Positions 1 to 12,092 of a DNA stretch of 64,000 nt are shown piece after piece. The notes under the pieces are model-generated. The model made no database searches, had not been told where the DNA came from, and saw only the letters and a program-made list of their open reading frames with translations. The position numbers and the translations under genes were made by a program. Each line of letters opens with the position of its first letter. Position 1 is the stretch's first letter. This stretch comes from Eudorina sp. 2006-703-Eu-15 (taxonomy: Eukaryota > Chlorophyta > Chlorophyceae > Chlamydomonadales > Volvocaceae): assembly GCA_003117195.1 (NCBI GenBank), contig BDSI01000041.1, forward strand, positions 782,658 through 846,657. The letters are read 5' to 3'.

Positions 1-2747
1 GGCAGGAGCCAAGCTGGGGGGCGGCGACGACCCGCGGTGGCGTCGGGTTGGGCGTCGGATCCGGTGGGGCCCCTCAGGTGGGGTGTGTGTCCTTCTTGGG
101 GCGGGGCAGGGCGGGGCGGGGGGTTACACCGCACCGTAACTCGGGAGGCGGTCGGGCGGGCGGGGGAGGCCGTGTTTCGGTTCCTGCCTCAGTTCTCGCG
201 GTTCCCGGACGGCCGGCCGCGGGGGACCAGTTGGATATGGCCCCGGGGTGGCCGCCCGTGGGCCAAGGACAAGGCGTGTCGTACCTCGTACGACGTGGTT
301 CGTCAGGGTTCACCCTTTTGCGGCCGGGGCAGCGGGCTGGCAACCCACGGCTAGTTTCCGAACCGAGTGCCAGGGCCCGCCGCCACGACCTCCACCGCAG
401 TCCCCCCCATCCGTCCCCATCCGTGCAGCCATACACCGCCTATAACCCTGCGGCCCGCGACGTCCTCCGTGCAGGTGGGACCCGGACCAACGCGGCTCCG
501 TGGGGCACATCCACCTCATCCACAGGCGGCGCGGACGCGCCCCGGGGCCCGCAACCGCAGAGCGTGCCACTGCTGCACTCCAGTTTACGGAGGCAAGGAA
601 CTTGGAACAAGGAACAAGGAATAACGAACAAGGAACCAAGAACAAACAATCAAAATGCGTCGAACTAAGGAAACGAGCGAGTGCGGCGGGGCGCAATGTG
701 CGCCGCGACCCGAATGGCGGTGTCCGGAGTCACAACGAGCCGACTGCTGGCTGCGGGCTGCTGGTTCCCACCCTGGAGCACCCCGACACGGCGGTACCCT
801 GGGTGGGGGCCACAGCACACCACCATCTCAGCACCACGTCATCCAATATCATCTCTCTAAACACACCCTGACAACCAATGACACCGAGGATCAACGGCCG
901 TCAGCCAACCCGGCACTCGGTCTTGGGGGGCAGACAGGGGGCCAAAGCGGCCGGGCACAAACCCCATTTATTTGCACTGTAGCACTCACTCCAGCGCCGA
1001 TTCGGGCAAACACCAGCTGCACTCGCGCTGCCTTGCAACAACACCACGCTCTGCCACTCCGACGCACGCGCTCTGCAGCATGAGCACACGCGGGACGGGT
1101 TTGCCCATGGAGCCCTCGACCTGCTTTCCAGAGTCAATCGGCAGAGGCGAGAAATGCTGCATAACCGAAGAATGCGCGCCGCAGCAGCAACTGGCCGCAC
1201 CGCACCTACTAGTTGCCGTACTGCAGCTATTGTTTGCCATCCCCAAAGCTGCTGCGCGGTCGCGCCACCGCAAGCAACAGCGCGCGTGCTTCCTCCTTCC
1301 CCCAACACACACACGAAAAGGAGACGCAATGTCGGGAGCTGCAAACGCCTGCACCCTCCCTGCGACCTGCCGCCACCAGCACCACCAGCAGCAGCAGCAA
1401 CACCGCCGCCACAGCCACAACCAAACCAACACCACTCCCGCCACCACCGCCACCACCACCACCACCAACACCACCGTCACCAGCAGCACCGCCTCCAGCC
1501 CCTCGCTAAAACGCCAACAACCCAGAACACCATCTCACCAAAAACCACCCAACATCGACCCTGTTACGGTTGACTTCATACCAGGAGCCGCAGGACCCGG
1601 ACAGCCCTGTCCGCGGCATTGACTCATGGTTCCTCTGAGCGCGATGACCCGCGGGTCACACGGACACACTCCACGACGCGGACCGATCCACCCCTCTGTG
1701 GGCTGTCCAGACACCCTAACCACCAAGCTTGCTTGATTGCTTGCTTGTCGCGGAACCGCATGTCACCAACTCACCATGTGTAGACCGGACATCCATCGAG
1801 CCATGCACCCGCGTCGGTACGATGTCCCGGGGCTGCCATTTTGCTTTGGGCCAGGCGCCGTCGCCACCCACCCTGCCACACGGCAAGCGGACCCTTGGGT
1901 CGTAAGCCGTTGGGTCTGCAACGTAGTCGCTGTAACGGCGACAGGGACTGTCACAACCCGCGACCCATTCATGGGATGAAAGTGCGACGTGCGGCTGCTG
2001 CGGCTGCTGCTGCCGCTGCTGATGTTGCTGCTGCAAAGGATGGACCGCCATCCAGACGAGCTGCTGACCTACCCGGGCCGGGATCTCAGCACACAATCCG
2101 CGAGCCGTAACCCCCCCACCCTCCTTTCCGGTCCTGCCGGCCACTGTAATGCTCGAATACAGCACCACCGCACCTGCCACTACTGCTACTGCTACTCCAC
2201 ACTGCTACTGCTACTGATGCTACTACGGCACAGGTTAACAACAATCAGTCAGACTCCGCCCCACTTCGCCTGGCACGACGCCAGACACTCCCCGCCGGCC
2301 CTGTGTCCCAGTCCCCCTTCACACGCTCTATTGCGACCCAAGGACCGCACGCACGCGCACAACCCTGGCACACGTCCCAGTCGGTGCCGCGCCGCCCACC
2401 GGCGGCAAACCTGCCTCGTGGCCCAAGAACCCTTGGGGGGACTAGCTGGGCAACACCTCACCAACAAGCCGGCCCAACTTGCCACCGGCATTCAAGAGGC
2501 ACGTGCCCCCAAGTCCGTCTACCTCCCCTCCTCCCCCCACCGACACCACCACACACACACGCATGCCTCCGAACAGGAAGGACACTCCCTGCAGTACGGT
2601 ACGGCAAACAAGTTAAGAACCCGAGCCGCAGTGGGGTGTCCCGTGGCAGCCACGTCATACCCTCCCCTCCCCAATCCCCCCCTTGGGGACCCACCAGCGC
2701 ACCACGCCATCCTACGCCGGGCGCTTGGCGCTGTACACACCGCCGCC
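1..2747. other. Gene-free flank with simple repeats
   Basis: No open frame here reads like a gene: long frames are products of low-complexity composition, and none is backed by splice sites or a recognisable domain. The stretch holds AAC/AAGG-rich direct repeats near 598-650, CAG/CAC triplet tracts near 1378-1480 and a GCTGCTGC tract near 1990-2030. It lies downstream of the minus-strand GYF-like gene and may contain its distal 3' flank. A TTACA at 124-128 (TGTAA on the minus strand) is isolated. Confidence 0.5.
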
Positions 2748-2752
2748 TTACA
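2748..2752 (-). promoter_or_regulatory. Poly(A) signal TGTAA, GYF-like gene
   Basis: TTACA on the plus strand, so TGTAA on the minus strand, about 400 nt beyond the stop at 3155. TGTAA is the known polyadenylation signal of Chlamydomonas and Volvox. It is the first such pentamer after the stop, which gives a predicted 3' UTR of about 0.4 kb. Confidence 0.55.
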
Positions 2753-3154
2753 CATGTACGGAGACGCCAAGTGGGGTGGTGGTTCCTGACTACAACGTTA
2801 AACAATCAGGCAAATGCAGCCGCCGACGTCTGCACCCCCCTTGCCCCTGACCGCCCACAGACCATCAGCTGGCGATGAAGAGGCGTCCGGGCCCCTGCAT
2901 GCCACACCTCATAGGGCCCTCATATGGCTCAATACGGCATCTCCGTACGACACTCAAAGCCCCCGACAAAGCCTGGTGGGCTTATGCCAGCACCAAGGCA
3001 CGTCCACTGCCCTCCGTCCTCCCCCCCTGGTGCCATGCCCTCCCTCCCGACACCCGACACCTAACCGCCGACCGCCACCGCCACTGCCAGCACCACCGCC
3101 ACTGCCAGCACAACCCCGCCGCCACTGCCAGCAACACCACCGCCACCGGCCTCC

Positions 3155-5932
3155 CTATCCGTAACCCCCCTGCTGTCCTGCTGTCCTGCCGCCGCCGCCG
3201 GCACCGCCGCCGCCGCCGCTCCCAGCAGCGCCCGATACTCCTCCCCCGGGCGACTGCCCTGCGGCACCCCGAGGCGACGGCGGCGGCGCCGCCGCCGCGC
3301 CTGCCGCGGCAGCGGCCGGCGGTGACGGCGGCGGCGGCGGCGGCGGTGCCGGCGGCATATCCCCTATTCCCAGAGTCTCTGGCAACGCCGCCAGCCGCTC
3401 ATTGATGCCCATCTCCCTGGACAGGTTGGCGCCCAGCATGGCCAGGGCGTCTTCCTCGCTGTACACGCCGCCCGCGTCACCCTCGGCGGCGGCGGCGGCG
3501 GCGGCGGCCGGCCCCGGCCTCGACGCACTGCCAGCAGCGACGATGGCCCCGGCGGAGCTTGCGGTGTACGGCAGCGCGGCAGCGCCGGCCACCACCTGCG
3601 ACGGCGGCGCCGCGACAGCTTGCAGCCAGTCGCCGCTGCCCAGCGCGGCGGAGCCGCTAGGCGCCAGCTGTTGCTGACGTGTCAGTGGCGACGGCGGTGG
3701 CTCGCCGTACGGCATTGACCGCGCCCCGCCGCTGCCGTCGAACTCCAATCCACGGCGGGCGCTTGCGCCGCCGCCGCTGCCGCCGCCACCGCCACCTCCA
3801 GCGCGTCCCATCGCCGGTGGTTGCGGCTGGATCTGGATCTGGCGGTACAGCTCCCCGCCGCTGCCGTACCCTCCGCCTCGTACACCTATGCCCTCTTCCG
3901 CCGCCACCATGCTCCAGGTACGGCCGCCAAGCAGCCCCCGGATGGTGACGGTGCCGCCACCGCCGCCGCCGCCGCCGGCCGCGTACCCATGCGCCGGACC
4001 GATCGCGCCCAGCGGCGACGGCGTGTCCGGCACAGCCAGACCAGTCACCGAGGAGATGCCAATGGTGCCGCCACCGCCGCTGCCACCGCCACCGGCAGTC
4101 GACGGGAGCCCCATGGGGGCCGCCGCCGCCGCCGCCGCCGGGCTTCCGCCGAGGCTGCTGACGGTCCGGCGCGACATGGTGGACACAGCACTGGCAGCGC
4201 CACCGTACATCCCGACACCCATACCCGCCGGAAGGCGACTGGTCAGCACATTGGTGGCGGCGCCGGCGGCGGCGGCGGCGGAGGGCGGCAGCTCCAGGCG
4301 CGTCCGCGGTGCCGCCGCCTCCTCGCACTCGGCCGCCGTGAGGAGGCGGTAGCGCCAGCCCTGGCCGGCCCCCTGGAGCAGCAGCAGCAGGCTCTCGAAC
4401 CAGAACCGCGGCGGCGCCAGCGGCGGTACGACAGCGGCGTCCGTGCCGCACACCAGGGTGACGTCGCTGATGAGGCCGCTGAAGTAGAAAACCACCTGGC
4501 AAGTACGGCGGCATACGGCACGCAGTACGGCGCGCAGACCGAGCGCGGGAGTTGCGGGCGGGTAAGGAAAAAACACGTCGAACGTCGAACGTCGAACGTC
4601 GAACGCGGGACACGGTCTCGTGGTTTGGTATTCCTGCCTAATTATTATTGTTTTACGATGTTACAGTGGACCCCGCGGGTCGCCAAAGCTGGACCCTTTG
4701 AGAGTGGAGGGGTGTCAGCAAGAGTTATGGTGGTACAGAGGAGCGGCAGCAGGTGCGTAAGTCGACCCGCGATACCCGCGAGCCCCGTAGTGCTAGCGCG
4801 TATGTACGGAACTACGTGGCAACACCCCTGTCCCCTCCCTCTTCACCATCTGCTCGGCCGTGAAGGGGCCCTGCACGACACCACTTGTGTCGAGGAACCA
4901 CCACCGCGGCGAGAAGGCCTCCGAGACCGAGTCGGAGGTGAACAGCCGGAAGGCGGGCGACTCCCAGTGCCGTACTCCAACCCCTCGCGGCGTGAAGAAC
5001 GACGCCGCTGACGGCGGCGGTGGCGGCGGCGGCGGCGGCGGCGGTACTGGGCCGCCGCTTGGGCCCGTCGTGAAGCCGCCGCCGCCGCCGCCACCGCCGC
5101 CGCCACCGCCGCCGCCGCCAATGAATGACAAGCCACCTCGGCCTGCTGCCGCGGCGGCGGCGGCGGCGCCGCCGCCGCCGCCGCCGCTTGTGAAGTCTCC
5201 ACCACCGCGGTGTCGAAGGCCGCCGCCGCCGCCGCCGCCGCTGCCGTTCGTATCCGACGGCGGAGAGCGCATGAACGATGTGCCGCCAAGGCCGCTGGCG
5301 ACGCCGCCGTCACCCCCGCCACCGCCGCCGCCGCCGCTATCGACGCTTTCCGGCGAGGCCCCAGACGGTGTACCCCCGCACTCCTCGCCCGCACAGGCCA
5401 GCTGTGAGGAGTCCGGGGAACCAAACATAAGGCCCGACACGACCCGACCCGTCGCGCCCCCATCCCCTTCTGACTGCATGCCGTACTCCCCGCCGGCTGC
5501 CATCGTCGACGCCCCGCCCCGCCAGCAGGCCCCGTCGTCGATTCTGCTTCCTCCTCCTCCTCCGCCGTCGTCGTCGCCGCCCAGCGCCGCACCACCAGAG
5601 CCGTACAACATGTACGGTGAGGCGCCGAGGACTTGGCCGCCGGCCGCAGCGGCGGCGCCGCCGCCGCCGCCGTCGCCGCCGCCACCCAGCCCCGCCTGCG
5701 TGTCGGACAGCGCGACGGCGCCTGCACTGGCGGAAATCGCCGTGGCGGCGAACAACCCCTGTGGCGACGCCGCCCAACGTCCCTCGGCGGTGGCGGCTGC
5801 GGCGCTGCCGCCGCCGCCGCAGCTCAGGTACGCCGCGAGGGCGCCGTCGCTGACGCTGGACACCAGCCCAGCTGCCGGCGGCCGGAGGAACCGCTGCGAT
5901 GCCGCCTCGACCTCAACCACGGATTGCCTCGC

Positions 5933-5970
<38 letters not shown>

Positions 5971-6038
5971 CAGCCGGCGGTACTGCATCGTACCAAGCCG
6001 CGGCGAGCTCGCGCTGATGGCCGTGTACCGCTTCCTCG

Positions 6039-6071
<33 letters not shown>

Positions 6072-9000
6072 GCGTGCGTGATCATGAGGGAGGGCGTGGA
6101 GCTGCGGCCGAATGAGGGCAGCAGGCGCAGCTCCCGGCCCTCACCGCCGCCGCCGCCGCCGCCGCCGCCAGAGAACGCGCGCTGATGGCCGGGGCGAGGT
6201 TGGCGCGCTCTGGCCGTTCCGCCACTGGGAGGTGCGCCGTCGAGGTCACTCAGCTGCTGTGGCGGCGACGGCGGCGGCGGCAGGTGCAGCGTCCGCGGCG
6301 TCAGCTGTCCGTGCGACGCCGGATCAGGCGACGTCGACGCCGACGCCGACGCTGACGCCGGCGGCGACGGCGACGCCCCCAGGGCAACAGCCCCCTCGCC
6401 GTCGCCCGCTCCGGGCCCAACACGTCCGCCGCCGCCGCCGCCGCCACTGCTGCCGGCACTGCTGCCGCCGCCGCTGCTGCCGGCGCGAACGTTGGCGGGG
6501 TTGCCTCTGGCGGGGACCTGCCCACGGGACGCCGCCGCGGGGGCGGCGGCGGACGCCGCCGAGCTGATGACGTCATCTGCGCCCGCCGCCGCCGCTACCG
6601 CCAATGCACCGCTACCCATGCCTCGCAGACCCTGGCTCGCTGTCCTGCCGCCGGCGCATCCTCCGCTGCCGTACGACTTCAGTGGCCCGACGGCGCCGCT
6701 GGCGGAACCCGGGCCCGGGCTGGACGGCCACGCCACCGCCTGCACTGGCGCGCGGCCGTACAGCGGAGACACGGGGCTCTGCTGTCCGTACGGCGCCATG
6801 TACGGCGAGTACTCGTAGTACGGAGTTGCCACGACGCTGCCGTACTCGTCCAGCATGACAAGGCTGTACACTGCCGATGGCGTGTCCGCCGCACCCCCCG
6901 GGTATCCCATCGGGGAGGCAGTTGCCTGCGGCAGTAGCGCCAGAGCGCCGCCGCCGCCGCTGCTGCCGCCGCCAACAGAGGAAGTGCTACCCGGGTGCGG
7001 CAACATGCCGCCGGCGCCGCTGCCGCCGCTGCCGCCGCTGCCACCACTGCCGTACATCACCGCCGCCGCCGCCGCGGGGGAGCTCCACGGCCCGGCGCCG
7101 CTGCCGCCGCCCCAGCTAGCCGCGGGACCGCCTGCGAGACCCATTCCCGCGCCCAGGGTGGTGGTGTAGCTCATCCCGCCCAGCAGCCCTACCGCACTGC
7201 CCACCACCCCCGACCCCACCCTGGAGCTCCCCGGCGGACCTCCTCCCAGCGCCGCGCCCGGAGCCGCAAGTCCCACCGCGCCCATGCCGCCACCGGGCAC
7301 ATGCCCACCGCCGCCACCGCCGCCGTTGGCGCTGCCGCCGACGGGGTAAACGCCGGCGGCGGCGGCGGGCGGCAGCCCGCCCGGCCCAAGGAGCGACCCC
7401 GGCGGCAGCCCCAGCGGCGGCGGCGGCGCCGGCCCTGGCGCGAGTGCCAGTTTGAGCCCCCTCTGGTCGAAGGCGATGAGCTGGGTGTTGGTGGCCAGGG
7501 GGCAGGGGCAGCCGTCCCGGTGCAGATGCAGCAGGGCCGCCAGCGGCATGAAGAGGCAGGCGCGGATGAAGATGTGGAAGTCCTTCTTCTCGGACAGCCC
7601 GATGATGGGCGTGTAGTCGGACAGGCGGTTGGCCTGCAGGCGCTGCAGCATGGTGCTAGGGGGGTCGTTCATGACGCACTTGATGTCGCCGCCGCCTGCG
7701 CCCGGGGGGGGGGGGCAGTCAGCCGCGAGCGGTTGCGTGTGTGTGTGTGTGTTTAGAAAACCCGCCCGTATGTGTGTTTAAATAAGAGCCCGCCTGCCCG
7801 CCCGCCCGTATGTGTGTGTGTGGGGGGGAGGTGGGGGGTGGGGTGGGGGGTATAGGAAATTGGTAAAGAGATATTTATACTGCGCTGCTGCGAGAGCGAA
7901 TATCCGATAGAGACTCGACTGTACCCTACTGGATCTCCAGCGAAGTGACGACGTCCACCTTGTAGGCCTTGACAAATCATGACTGAACTGATAATCACCG
8001 AAGCGAAGCAAATCTGCCTGACGCCACTTCGGGGTGTGTGTGTGTGTGTGTGTGTAGGGGCCCGGGGTTGGGGTGGACCGTGGCCCAGTCGCATTCACGG
8101 CAACTTTAATGGCGGGTTGCGACGCAGCCTTGCGGCCGATTGTGGGTGTGAAGGCTCGCGTTTGCGTGTGCTCTTCCAAATGGCTACGAATGTGTGTTAA
8201 AGAGAACTGAGCCGCGAGAATGTGTGTGTATGTGTATGTGTGAGCGTTCCGGTGCGCTGGCTCGAACCCCCGGTCGAAACACGGCCCTGGCTCGTGGCGG
8301 TGACGGGTCCGGTGCACCAGAGGGCTTACAGCGCTAGACGGAAAGCAGGCAAGTCCAACCGAGACTCATCCACCAGCGAGGCTTCGGCACCGGACAAGGA
8401 GCAGGATCCGTACAAGATCTACATACCCGTGTAGTAATGTACGAAACACCAGTACTGCGCGGAACGGAGCAGCTCCGATGTCGTACGGACGGAGCTCGAC
8501 ACCGCTCGACCGGGCGGCGGCGGTGGTGGCGGCGGTGGTGGCGGCGGTGGCGGCGGCGGCGGCCCGGGCGACGCCGTACCCGCTGCACCCTCCGACTGCT
8601 TTTGCCGCAGCTGCTGGCTCCGCTGCCGCTGCCGCTGGTCCGTCGCCGGGTGCTGCTGCTGCTGCGGCGGCGGCGGCGGCGGCGGCGACGCCTGTTGCGA
8701 ATCTCCGGAATCTGACGCCGCCTGCGACGTCTGCGCTCCGCTGCCGTTGCCGCGAGCGCCGATGCCTACTTGGTCACCAACCGCCTCCGAAACCGCCGGT
8801 GCCGCCAGAACGGCAGCGGCGCCGCCGCCGCCGCCGCCGCCGCCGCCAGATCCCACGCTTGGCGCCGCCAGCTCCGCCGCCAACGACCGCCGCGCCCCCG
8901 GGGCGCGATCCGGCGGCAACCCGGCGCCTTCCGTCGCGCCCGCCGCCGCCGCCACCGCCGCCGGCTGCGCTGCCGGCTTGCCGTACCTCAGCTTTCCCGC

Positions 9001-10722
9001 CGCCGCCGCCGCCACCAGTATCTGCATGGGCTGGCACCACTCCGGAGGCACCTGGCGCTGAGCCACATCCTCGGAGGTGAGGGGTCTGTACGGCAGGTTG
9101 GCGTCCAACAGCTCCAACAGCAGCTCCAGCGGCCTGCGGGTCGGGGAGGGTCGGGTCGGGTCGGGTCGTCCTCTGCTGTGTCAAGTCCGTGTTCTCTGGG
9201 GGGGGGTGCCTTGCTGGGTGCCTTGCTGGGGGCCTTGCTGGGGGCCTTGCTGGGGGGCCTTGCTGGGGGCCTTGCTGGGGGGGCCTTGCTGGGGGGGCCT
9301 TGCTGGGGGAACCTTGCTGGGGGTACCTTACTGGGGGCCTGACTCATATGCAAGGATCTGGAAATGGCTGCAACAGTGCGTCCCGTGCGTACGGCGGCGA
9401 GCGGCGATTGCCGCGGGGCAAGAGCTGGAAAGGCGGCAACAGCCCTCCAGTTCCTCCACTCAGAAGTTCCCGCGCCGCCCCGTCGCCATTACAGCGGTCG
9501 CACAGCACAGCACAGGAGAGCACAAGACAGCTGTTCAGTACAACAGAGTACACGAACACCGCAGCACAGCACACCAACACCACACAGCCAAGACATACCA
9601 CCACAACACCTGTCCGGACACTCCTAGGGGAGGACCGGGGCCGAGGTGAGTCGGGGGCCGAGGTTGGGGTCGGGGCCGAGGTTGGGGTCGGGGCCGAGTT
9701 GGGTCGGGGCCCAGAAGAGATTTAAATTCGATTTGGGTCGGGTTGTGCCTCTGGCAGCCCCCCTCCCCCCCCGCCGGGTGTACCCCCACCTGAAGAAGCA
9801 GGCCGGCAGCGGCAGACTGGTCCGGGTCTGCAGCCCCACCAGCAGCGTGGCGGGGCACAGGTTGCGTCGCTCGTACAACTCTGGCGTACAACAGTACGGC
9901 AGAAACGCCAGGGACGGGGGAAGTGTCGGTCGGCGGTGGGGCCGTGGTGGCGGCGCCTAGCCGGCAGCGACGGCCCCCGGCGGCAGGGTTGCGTTCAGTT
10001 CGCAGACGCTCCCAGGGGAATACCAATGGGAGGGAGTACGGAAGAGACGACGCGGCGCGGAGCAAATCAATCATATCCCGTACCGTTACAGTGTGGATAG
10101 GCTTATCCGTGTATGAATAATCCATACCACGTCGTACCCTGTGTCACCTCGTACCCTGACATCAGATTACGAGATCAGCGACATCTCAGGGGAGACGGGA
10201 CACGGGCTTGCCGTACAGGTAACAGCGGGTTGGTCGGGGGGTAGACGGGGGAGTGCTCCTCACACCCTGTGTTCCGGAGGCCGTCGGTCGACCCACCTTA
10301 CCCTTGCAAAACTAAGAACCCACGCGACAGACCAACCAACCAACCAACCAACCAACAGTCGACGCGGGACAAGTGCTAGGTGCGACGCACGCCACCGCAG
10401 ATGGCCACTGCCCGCCCCGCGCAACACAACCCGACCGCTCCCGACCCCAGCAGAGCACACAGTTCGATCCCCCGGGGCCCGTCTCCCTCCAACCAATCCC
10501 GGCCACTCACCGGGTTCGTTTGGGGTCTGTACGTTTCATGTTTAACCCACCCACCCACCCACCCACCCACCCACCCACCCACCCACCCACCCACCCACCC
10601 AGCAGGACGGGTCCCGTCACCAAGCGCTGCTCGGGCAGATGCGCGGTGTGGTCAAATGAGGGGATGATGACCCAGAGGGGCGCGATCTGGGTCAGCTTGA
10701 CGATGTAGTGGTGTGTGAAGAC
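3155..10722 (-). CDS. GYF-like domain protein, low complexity (5' end not located)
   Basis: Five exons join in phase on the minus strand: 10722-10599, 9880-9790, 9133-8427, 7695-4847 and 4495-3155, giving 1703 residues without the undetermined N-terminus. The first 350 residues hold ordered sequence (for example LPEQRL..TGPVLLELYERR), then long Gly/Ala/Ser/Pro tracts follow. Near residues 1238-1290 a GYF-type domain is visible: WWFLDTSGVVQGPFTAEQM, split by an intron exactly after QM, then VVFYFSGLISDVTLVCGTD. GYF domains bind proline-rich peptides, often in RNA or translation factors. The usual W after the M and the GYF triplet are replaced here by F and GLI, so this is a divergent member. 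Residues around the junction of exons 3 and 4 (HYYTGGGDIKC, then ..SDYTPIIGLSEKKDF) are ordered but not recognised. An in-frame ATG at 10983 exists, but the sequence between is repeat-like. The low-complexity tail could contain further introns. Confidence 0.7.
7732..7840. repeat. TG tract with TTTAGAAA/CCCGCC module (two units)
   Basis: Two imperfect units of a TG tract, TTTAGAAA or TTTAAATA, and CCCGCC sequence, inside the intron between 8426 and 7696 of the GYF-like gene. The same module recurs elsewhere in the window (near 16.5, 23.2, 26.4, 47.2 and 53.7 kb). Confidence 0.7.
7851..7880 (-). repeat. Sense-strand intronic element, copy 1
   Basis: On the minus strand it reads AAATATCTCTTTACCAATTT then CCTATACCCCCC. 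It lies in the 8426-7696 intron of the minus-strand GYF-like gene, 155 nt before the 3' splice site. It belongs to the family of five intronic copies described in the findings. Confidence 0.8.
9205..9340. repeat. Minisatellite, CCTTGCTGGGGG unit
   Basis: About eleven tandem copies of a 12-14 bp unit CCTTGCTGGGGG, with varying G-run length, in the 9789-9134 intron of the GYF-like gene. On the plus strand it reads as repeated Leu-Ala-Gly-Gly, but that frame is not a gene. Confidence 0.9.
10545..10600. repeat. (ACCC)14 tetranucleotide tract at a 5' splice site
   Basis: About fourteen ACCC units. On the minus (coding) strand this is (GGGT)n and starts directly at the 5' splice site of the first mapped exon (ending 10599), so every repeat unit offers another GT. 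Confidence 0.95.
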
Positions 10723-10821
10723 CTGCGGCGGTAGGGGGCGGGGCGGGGCGGGGCAAGGCAGGGCAGGGCGGGGCAGGGCGGGGGCGGGGGTGGTCGTTTG
10801 CGGTGACAAAGGGCTGGGCCG

Positions 10822-10896
10822 GGGGAGGGGCAGAGGCGAGGGGAAGGGCAGAGGCGAGGGGAGGGGCAGAGGCGAGGGGAGGGGCAGAGGCGAGGG
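10822..10896. repeat. 18-bp tandem repeat
   Basis: Four near-identical units of GGGGAGGGGCAGAGGCGA in tandem, purine-rich on the plus strand, between the two divergent genes. Confidence 0.9.
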
Positions 10897-11482
10897 CAGG
10901 GCATGGGAAGATGAGGGAGGGGCCGGCGGGCGGAGGGCGGAGGGCGGGGGAACGGCGGGCGGCAGGCACAGGGCAGTAGGCATTTCAGGGTTGTCGTCAA
11001 CTTGCTACCCGCGGACGCCAAGCAAGATTACATGGGCAGCAAAGCTGTTGTGCGTTGGCTTGTAGGCTGTTGGTGCACGTTTTGACTACCACCAACTGCC
11101 AACATTTAGACGGCTTCATATAATCGGGTTTACATGATTTAATTATTGATGAGGAGGCGCTTGCTTCAGGCAGTCTGGCAACAGTCGCTGTTCCGTTAGA
11201 GTTCGCGGGTTGCGCGAGGACAAACCACCAGTGGTCCGACCTTGTGGAAGTGTTGGGTCCTGCTGGATGGCGTTGCAGCTTCGGTCATGTTGCCACTTCC
11301 AAATATGGCCCAGCCTTCGCGCTTTCGCGTCCGCTCCTGAGCTTGCAGTGTTGTCAGGGGCCGCCGCCCCACCGCCCAGAGTCCCTCGGGTCGGCGTCCA
11401 GCAGCAGCATCCCCTTGCTTTCACGCCTGTCGCCGACTGATGAGCGGTAAAGCGCTTACCGCTGCTCCTGTGTGTCGCTGCA

Positions 11483-11563
11483 ATGCGCAGCCGGTCGTTT
11501 CGCACGAGTCGGATCACCAAAGCCAAGGGCAAGGACCCCCCAAAGGGATTATGGAGATGGCAG
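11483..11563 (+). other. Candidate first exon of the 12-17 kb gene
   Basis: An ATG opens 27 codons (start MRSRSFRTSRITKAKGKD, end GLWRWQ), followed by a GTAACG donor in phase 0. An acceptor CCCGCCAG at 12083 would join it in phase to the sequence just before the ATG at 12093. The basic peptide is plausible as an N-terminus, but the donor is weak and the exon might be untranslated or false. Confidence 0.35.
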
Positions 11564-12092
11564 GTAACGAACCGCCTTCAGAATAAAGGGCGGTGCAGAA
11601 CTTGTCGTTGCGGCACCTGACGTCCCGGCCCTCCTTTCGGAACCCAAGGTCTGCGTCATTGATTCAGTACAATTACAGTTGGTCTGATTCCTGAGGCCAG
11701 CTTACAGACGTTTGAAAACATCATTGTTTTCCCAGTTTTCAATTAACGGTACAGGGACTGTGATGGCAGAAACGTCGATTGTCACCTTCGATGCTACATT
11801 GACACGTCCTTCCCTCTGCCCTTACCCAAATACAACAATCATGCCATAATACGTAAAAATGCTTTTCTTGAGTATGGTTTTGTAAAGGGTCAAAATGTGC
11901 GGGCGTCCCTGTGGGACGCGCAGGGACTTCCCGTTGGTTGCGACCGGCTATCAGCACAACCCAAAACGTCACAACATTGAAGTCATTAACAGCGATCCTT
12001 GTTTTCTCATTACCTCAAACACTTCTCCACGACGGCCCCAGTAGCTTGGTGGGTTCTGCGGCCCTTCAGCCCCATCCCGCCAGCGTCCTCAC

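Larger units (their letters stand above)
10723..12092. other. Divergent spacer between GYF-like gene and the 12 kb gene
   Basis: No confident gene. It starts with GGGGCGGGGC and 18-bp GGGCAGAGGCGAGGGGA tandem repeats (about 10740-10900), which on the minus strand stay open in frame with the first mapped exon of the GYF-like gene. The part from 11080 to 12000 is richer in A/T and probably holds promoters for the two diverging genes. A possible first coding exon of the plus-strand gene lies at 11483-11563. Confidence 0.45.

Noticed and set aside
3671..5777. Long plus-strand and alternate-frame open frames made of Arg, Pro or Ala runs over the GYF-like gene
   Set aside because: They are antisense or shifted readings of GCC/GGC triplet tracts; the minus frame alone has ordered flanks and phase-consistent splice sites.
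11458..11532. Minus-strand exon candidate (LPLALVIRLVRNDRLRIAAT) with a GTAAGC donor
   Set aside because: Its end phase does not fit the first mapped exon of the GYF-like gene, and the opposite strand offers an ATG-initiated exon in phase with the plus-strand gene.
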